Source of the DNA: Candidatus Thiovulum stygium
GTDB lineage: Bacteria > Campylobacterota > Campylobacteria > Campylobacterales > Thiovulaceae
NCBI GenBank assembly: GCA_021582295.1
Contig: CP091137.1
Location: 1-64,000 of the forward strand
Direction of reading: 5' to 3'
DNA: 64,000 bases
Made by a program: the position numbers and the translations under genes. Shown piece after piece: positions 59,757-64,000 of this stretch. Every line of letters starts with the position of its first letter. Positions within the stretch are counted from its first letter, which is position 1. The notes under the pieces are model-generated. The model ran no database searches. It had not been told where the DNA came from and saw only the letters and a list, made by a program, of their open reading frames with translations.

Positions 59757-60837
59757 TTATTTTTTGAGTTCAAAATCAGCATAAATTAAAAGATGATCAC
59801 TAAAGCCTTCACCTAAATGTTCTTTTTTCTTGCCTCTTGCCCATCTGACTATTTTTCCTCGTTCATTAACAGTTCCAGCTCCGCGAAAAACATTAAAACT
59901 GTTATCTTTATATTCAAAGCCTTTGCCATCATAAAGAGAACGAGGGAGAATTATATTATCGATAGTATGTCTAGTTTTACTACTGCCATAACTCCATCGA
60001 TCTTCTTCAGGTAATTCTAGCCACAAATTATAATGAAGTTCCTGATTTTGTTTGAGACTATTTTCAGAAACTAAATCAAAACTTGAATCAATACCAAATA
60101 AATTTTTAAACCATTTAGTAATTTGCCAACCACTGTTTTCAATAGTATTTAAACTATGATTGATGCCAGTTTTACCATTAGTATCATTTAATTTTTTATC
60201 TTTAATAAAAGTTTTAAATTCATCGTGGTTACTATTAAAATCACCTAATAAAACATAAGGCAAGTTTTTATCGAGTTCTTTCAATCTATTTGCTAATAAT
60301 TCCGCACTTTGTATTCGTCTGCTTTCAGACCCAGATTTAGATTTCCAATGATTTACAAAAACGATTACAGTTTCGCCATTGATATCTAAACCAACTTCGA
60401 GAATATTACGATTCATTGGATGATTTGTAACTTTAACCTCTTTTGTATATTTAATTGGATATTTTGACAAAAGAGCAACAACAACGGAAGATTTTATTTT
60501 TTTCTTCAGCAATTGCAAAATATGGATAATCAATTTTATATGAAGAACTTCGTAAAATATATTGCAAATCTATTAAAGCATCTCTACTTTCAATCTCTTG
60601 CAAACCGATGATATCAGGTTTAGCTTCAAATATAACTTTAGAGATATTATTTAGCTTTTTTAAATAAATCTGTTCAGTCCAACCAGTGCCACCATTTGGA
60701 ATATATTCGTCATATTCTGTGCCATTAATATTCAAATCAAAAAGATTTTCGACATTATAATTTGCAATTCTGATATCAGAAAATAGTAAATTTGGCAAAA
60801 ATAGAGAAATTGAAGCAATTTTTTTTATATTAAACAA
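59757..60837 (-). pseudogene. Secreted endonuclease/exonuclease/phosphatase-family protein, frameshifted
   Basis: The N-terminal part from ATG 60837 has a signal peptide, then IANYNVENLFDLN and IIGLQEIESRDALI, and shifts out of frame after AIAEEKN. The rest (59757 upward) carries NHWKSKSGSESRRIQ, YVLLGDFNSNHDEF, and FSDHLLIYADF, the metal and catalytic motifs of the EEP fold. The frames meet at a run of seven T (plus 60497-60503); one base fewer restores about 359 residues. Probably a periplasmic or extracellular nuclease. Confidence 0.8.
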
Positions 60838-60862
60838 TATATATTTTCCTTTTTATTTTATA

Positions 60863-61498
60863 TTAATAGATATAATTCTTAATTTCTCGTAAATCTTTAT
60901 TATTAATAACGATCGTAGCCTCTTTTTTTAGAATTTCTTTCGCACAAAATGCAACTTTCATATCAGCATATTTGAACATACTTAAATCATTTGCACCATC
61001 ACCAACAACAAGAGTCTCTTCACGAGAAATTCCCAACAAATGTTGAAGTCTAGATAACATATCACCTTTACTCCAATCAAACATCATATCACCACCAACG
61101 AGACCTGTTAAAACTCCATCTCGAGAGTGCAAAACATTTGAAAAATCAGTATCAAAACCGAGTTTATTTTTTGCATAAGATGTTGCATTTCTAAAACCAC
61201 CACTAAAACATATAACTTTTATATTTTCAGCTTTTAGATATTTAATTATTTCTAAAGATCCATTCATATATGGCAAATTTTGACAAATTTGATCAACTCG
61301 TTCAACTGGCAAACCTTTTAAAAGTGAAACTCGACGAGACAAACTTTCAAAAAAAGATAATTTTCCATTCATTGCTTCTTCAGTAATTCGAGAAACTTCA
61401 GCTTTTAATCCTAGTTCTCCAGCTAAAATATCTATTGTTTCGCCATCCATTAAAGTTGAATCGAAATCAAAAACAGCTAATTTAATTTTTAAATTCAT
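60863..61498 (-). CDS. serB: Phosphoserine phosphatase
   Basis: HAD-family enzyme ending serine synthesis. FDFDSTLMDGETIDILAGEL is motif I, CFSGGFRNATSYAKNKLGFD covers motif II, and VVGDGANDLSMFKYADMKVA is motif III/IV. An ATG at 61510 also opens the frame (adding MEKF); GGAAAAG sits closest to the ATG at 61498, so I use the shorter form (211 residues), without much confidence in the choice. Confidence 0.9.
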   Translation of the reverse strand: MNLKIKLAVFDFDSTLMDGETIDILAGELGLKAEVSRITEEAMNGKLSFFESLSRRVSLLKGLPVERVDQICQNLPYMNGSLEIIKYLKAENIKVICFSGGFRNATSYAKNKLGFDTDFSNVLHSRDGVLTGLVGGDMMFDWSKGDMLSRLQHLLGISREETLVVGDGANDLSMFKYADMKVAFCAKEILKKEATIVINNKDLREIKNYIY

Positions 61499-61510
61499 AA
61501 ACTTTTCCAT

Positions 61511-61716
61511 TTTTATTTTAAATTTAAATTTATTATATCATTCGTAAGTTACGAATTATGTAATAAATTATATTTTTTATTATAACTTCTAATAATAATT
61601 TAAGCCTCTTTTTGATTATATAACTGAAGGTAGATCTTTTGCTGAAAGACAAACTTGGTTAAAAAAAGATTTATATTTGATAAAATGCTTTTTATCTTAT
61701 TTATTTAAAGGTATAT
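61511..61716. other. serB/TauE divergent gap with a perfect palindrome
   Basis: ATTCGTAAGTTACGAAT (61540-61556) is a perfect odd palindrome just before serB and could be a repressor site. From about 61602 a short open stretch reads like protein (ITEGRSFAERQTWLKKD) but has no start and no recognised family; it may be a remnant. Confidence 0.4.
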
Positions 61717-62475
61717 ATGGAACATATAGATTTAGTTGCTCTTTTAACAATTGCTTTTATAGGCAGTATCGGTCATTGCAGTGGAATGTGTGGTGGTTTT
61801 GTCCTCGCTTATACTCATAGCAAAATTGATCCAAAATGGCAAAAAACTTATCAAACTCTTGCCCATTTAAATTATAACTTTGGTCGAGCTTCAGCTTATG
61901 CAATTTTAGGTGCTATTTTTGGAGCTTTAGGTTCAGTTTTATCTTTTAGCATGAGTGCCAAAGGTTTTACTTTTGCAATTGTTGGTCTTATTATGATATT
62001 AATGGGTTTATCGTTTTTAGGCAAAATTAAATTTTTAACTCGAATCGAAAGTTCAATTGCCGAAACTCAATTTTTTAAAAATTCTTTTAGAAAATTGCTT
62101 GAAAATCAAAATCTAATTAGTTTTTATCTACTTGGAGTTTTAAACGGTTTTATTCCTTGTGGTTTTGTATATTTCTTTCTTTCTGGTGCAATTGCAACCT
62201 CATCGCCATTTGATGGTGCTTTAGTTATGTTTTTATTCGGTATTGCTACTATTCCAACACTTTTTTCAATCGGATTTATATCTGGCTTCTTGAAAAATAT
62301 AAAATATAGAAATATCGTTACAAAAATTTCAGCTATATTAATAATTTTATTCGGTTTATTCACTCTGTTTAAAGCGGTTATGCTTTTGAATGGTAAAATG
62401 CCAATGAAAATGGAAATGAATATTAAAAATATTGTCAAAGATATAGATGAAAGTAATAAAACTCATATGAATTAA
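61717..62475 (+). CDS. Sulfite exporter TauE/SafE-like membrane protein (DsbD/CcdA-related)
   Basis: 252 residues with about six membrane helices. GSIGHCSGMCGGFVLAYTHS near the N-terminus and GVLNGFIPCGFVYFFLSGA in the middle form two cysteine-containing repeats as in the TauE/SafE and DsbD-like families. The Met-rich tail (KMPMKMEMN) suggests metal handling. Relatives lie near cytochrome oxidase assembly genes in this phylum; a copper or thiol role is inferred. Confidence 0.7.
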   Translation: MEHIDLVALLTIAFIGSIGHCSGMCGGFVLAYTHSKIDPKWQKTYQTLAHLNYNFGRASAYAILGAIFGALGSVLSFSMSAKGFTFAIVGLIMILMGLSFLGKIKFLTRIESSIAETQFFKNSFRKLLENQNLISFYLLGVLNGFIPCGFVYFFLSGAIATSSPFDGALVMFLFGIATIPTLFSIGFISGFLKNIKYRNIVTKISAILIILFGLFTLFKAVMLLNGKMPMKMEMNIKNIVKDIDESNKTHMN

Positions 62476-62549
62476 AATTTGAGTATATTTTTGGTTTATA
62501 ATTTCTGATATATTTTTAAAATATTTTTATAGCAGAAAGGCAAAAATAT

Positions 62550-64000
62550 TTGAAGAAAATAGCAATTATTGGAAAACCAAATGTTGGCAAAAGTTCGCTT
62601 TTTAACAGAATTGTTGGCGAACGAGATGCCATCATTTCGGAAATTGCTGGAACAACTCGAGATGTAAAAATTCGCGAAATTGTTATTGAAGATCGCAAAG
62701 CTATCTTATTAGATACTGGCGGTTTTGATAATAGTTCGGAACTTTTTCAAGAAGTTTCAGAAAGAGCAATTGAAAGTGCCGAAAATTCGGACATAGTTTT
62801 ATATATGGTTGATGGTAGAACTCTTCCTGATGATGAAGATCGAAAACGATTTTTTAGACTTCAAAAAAAGAATAAAAATATCGCATTAGTTATTAATAAA
62901 CTTGATAATGATAAACTTGAAGAAGCTATGTGGGATTTCGCTTCGTTTGGTAGAAGTCAAGTTTTTCCAGTCTCTGTTTCTCATAATCGACGAGTCGGTA
63001 GATTATTAGAATGGGTATATTCTAAATTAGAAAATATAAATAAAACTGAAATTTCTGACTCTTTAGATGCAAATTTAGATATCGGTTTGCCAAATGATGA
63101 AATTCGAGTTGCAATTATTGGTCGAGTTAATGTTGGCAAAAGTTCTCTTTTAAATGCTTTAACAAAAAGTGAAAGATCTATTGTTAGTCCAATAGCTGGA
63201 ACAACTGTTGATCCTATCGATGAGGTTATCGAAATTGATGGCAAAAAAATTCGTTTTGTCGATACTGCCGGAATTCGTCGAAGAGGTCAAATCGAAGGAA
63301 TCGAAAAATATGCTCTTATGCGAACTGAAGATATGCTTCAAAGAAGTCATATTGCTATCGTTGTTCTCGATTCTAGTGAAGAATTTAAAGATTTAGATGA
63401 AAAAATCGCTGGTCTCGTTGATAAATTTAAAATCGCTACGATTATCGTTTTAAATAAATGGGATAAACGACTTAAAGAATATAAAGAAGCTGTTCAAAGT
63501 GTTCGAGAAAAATTTAAATTTTTATATTTTGCTCCAATTATTACTTTATCGGCTCTAACTAATCAACGAGTTCATAGATTATATAATGAAATTTTTAGAA
63601 TTTATGATAATTTTTCAAGACGAGTAACAACTTCACAACTTAATAAAGTTATTGCTGAAGCCGTTTTAAATCATTCGTTACCTGCTCCAAAAGGTAAAGT
63701 TATTAAAATATATTTTGCTGTTCAATATGCTTCTGCTCCTCCAAAAATCGCTTTAATTATGAATCGTCCAAAACTTCTTCATTTTAGTTATCAGCGATAT
63801 TTAATAAATAAATTTAGAGAAAGCTTTGATTTTGATGGTTCTCCAATTATCTTAATTAAAAAAATGCGAAATCGTAATGGTGAAAATTCTGATGAGCTAG
63901 ATGCACTTAGAAATATCGATGGACTTGAAGAAATATCTCAATTTGATGATTCAGATTTTGATAATGATGAATTTAATGATGAACTTGACACAGATTTTAT
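62550..64000 (+). CDS. der: GTPase Der (EngA), 3' end outside the window
   Basis: Ribosome-assembly GTPase with two tandem G domains. First domain: IIGKPNVGKSSLFNRIVGER, DTGGF, NKLD; second: IIGRVNVGKSSLLNALTKSE, DTAGIRRRGQIEGIEKYA, NKWD; then the KH-like domain. The start is TTG with AGAAAGG upstream, since no ATG precedes the first G domain. The acidic tail is still open at base 64000. Confidence 0.95.
   Translation, partial: MKKIAIIGKPNVGKSSLFNRIVGERDAIISEIAGTTRDVKIREIVIEDRKAILLDTGGFDNSSELFQEVSERAIESAENSDIVLYMVDGRTLPDDEDRKRFFRLQKKNKNIALVINKLDNDKLEEAMWDFASFGRSQVFPVSVSHNRRVGRLLEWVYSKLENINKTEISDSLDANLDIGLPNDEIRVAIIGRVNVGKSSLLNALTKSERSIVSPIAGTTVDPIDEVIEIDGKKIRFVDTAGIRRRGQIEGIEKYALMRTEDMLQRSHIAIVVLDSSEEFKDLDEKIAGLVDKFKIATIIVLNKWDKRLKEYKEAVQSVREKFKFLYFAPIITLSALTNQRVHRLYNEIFRIYDNFSRRVTTSQLNKVIAEAVLNHSLPAPKGKVIKIYFAVQYASAPPKIALIMNRPKLLHFSYQRYLINKFRESFDFDGSPIILIKKMRNRNGENSDELDALRNIDGLEEISQFDDSDFDNDEFNDELDTDF

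Larger units (their letters stand above)
1496..63226. repeat. Dispersed octamer family GATGAGGT, 33 copies
   Basis: Read by hand on both strands. Plus orientation: 1496, 3213, 7754, 11397, 14160, 17936, 19563, 21840, 22566, 25707, 28900, 32462, 39786, 42910, 44095, 49718, 50768, 57006, 63219. Reverse orientation (ACCTCATC): 1712, 4328, 8147, 10215, 11891, 14421, 17965, 20054, 31198, 37562, 42435, 47107, 51242, 62197. The base before the octamer is T or C in 32 of 33. Thirty are inside genes and three between genes. A few may have been missed. Confidence 0.85.

Noticed and set aside
9026-61716. tRNA genes in intergenic gaps.
   Set aside because: No gap shows a T-arm GGTTCRANYCC with a matching acceptor stem.

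Overview
The window is AT-rich DNA (roughly 28-30% GC by eye) from a member of the Campylobacterota (Epsilonproteobacteria). Pointers to this group are a Campylobacter-type fliK-flgD-flgE cluster, a napA-G-H-B-F nitrate reductase operon, a monomeric isocitrate dehydrogenase, an inactive PyrC2-type dihydroorotase, and a 14-subunit Complex I cluster in which canonical NuoE/NuoF are replaced by a short NuoE-like protein and a NuoF/GltD-like fusion, followed by two tandem NuoG genes. Arginine is written mostly as CGA/AGA. A large-celled sulfur oxidiser such as Thiovulum would fit, but that is a guess. No tRNA, rRNA, CRISPR array, transposase or integrase was seen.

Layout. 1-9 kb: purA, flgB, an inactive dihydroorotase, a class IV aminotransferase, truA, a hybrid histidine kinase split by a frameshift, dnaX. 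9-13.5 kb (minus): ccdA, gatC, a coiled repeat protein, a PHP histidinol-phosphatase, a TPR/beta-barrel protein. 13.5-18 kb: fliK-flgD-flgE-proC. 18-24 kb (minus): a damaged nap operon (napF and napH frameshifted, napA missing its middle), with moaA, a DUF493 gene and bamD. 24.7-33 kb: icd, rplY, dapE, a PAS kinase, an LRR-like protein, trpD, bioA. 33-35.3 kb is accessory: tandem repeats and hairpins, a DUF1566 protein, a promoter with a strongly foldable candidate RNA, and a frameshifted phage-type antirepressor. 35.4-54 kb: the nuo operon, interrupted between nuoD and nuoE by two duplicated PD-(D/E)XK-like genes. 54-64 kb: a PilC/GspF protein, DUF1566, dnaG, a lipoprotein, znuC-znuA, a secreted EEP nuclease (frameshifted), serB, a TauE/SafE-like protein and the start of der.

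How the genes fit together. Complex I feeds a respiratory chain. The nap genes sit beside moaA, which makes the molybdopterin that NapA needs, and behind a perfect FNR-type box. CcdA-type proteins would support c-type cytochromes such as NapB.

Most notable result. The octamer GATGAGGT (mostly YGATGAGGT) occurs 33 times on the two strands by hand count, where base composition predicts about one. It appears in four different codon contexts, often forcing rare codons (GAG, CTC), has no strong strand bias, and once forms an inverted pair in a convergent-gene terminator. Those are features of DNA-uptake signal sequences. Seven one-base frameshifts at or beside short repeats (six in A/T homopolymers), plus chimeric-looking joins near napA, mean that apparent pseudogenes should be checked against reads before being believed.
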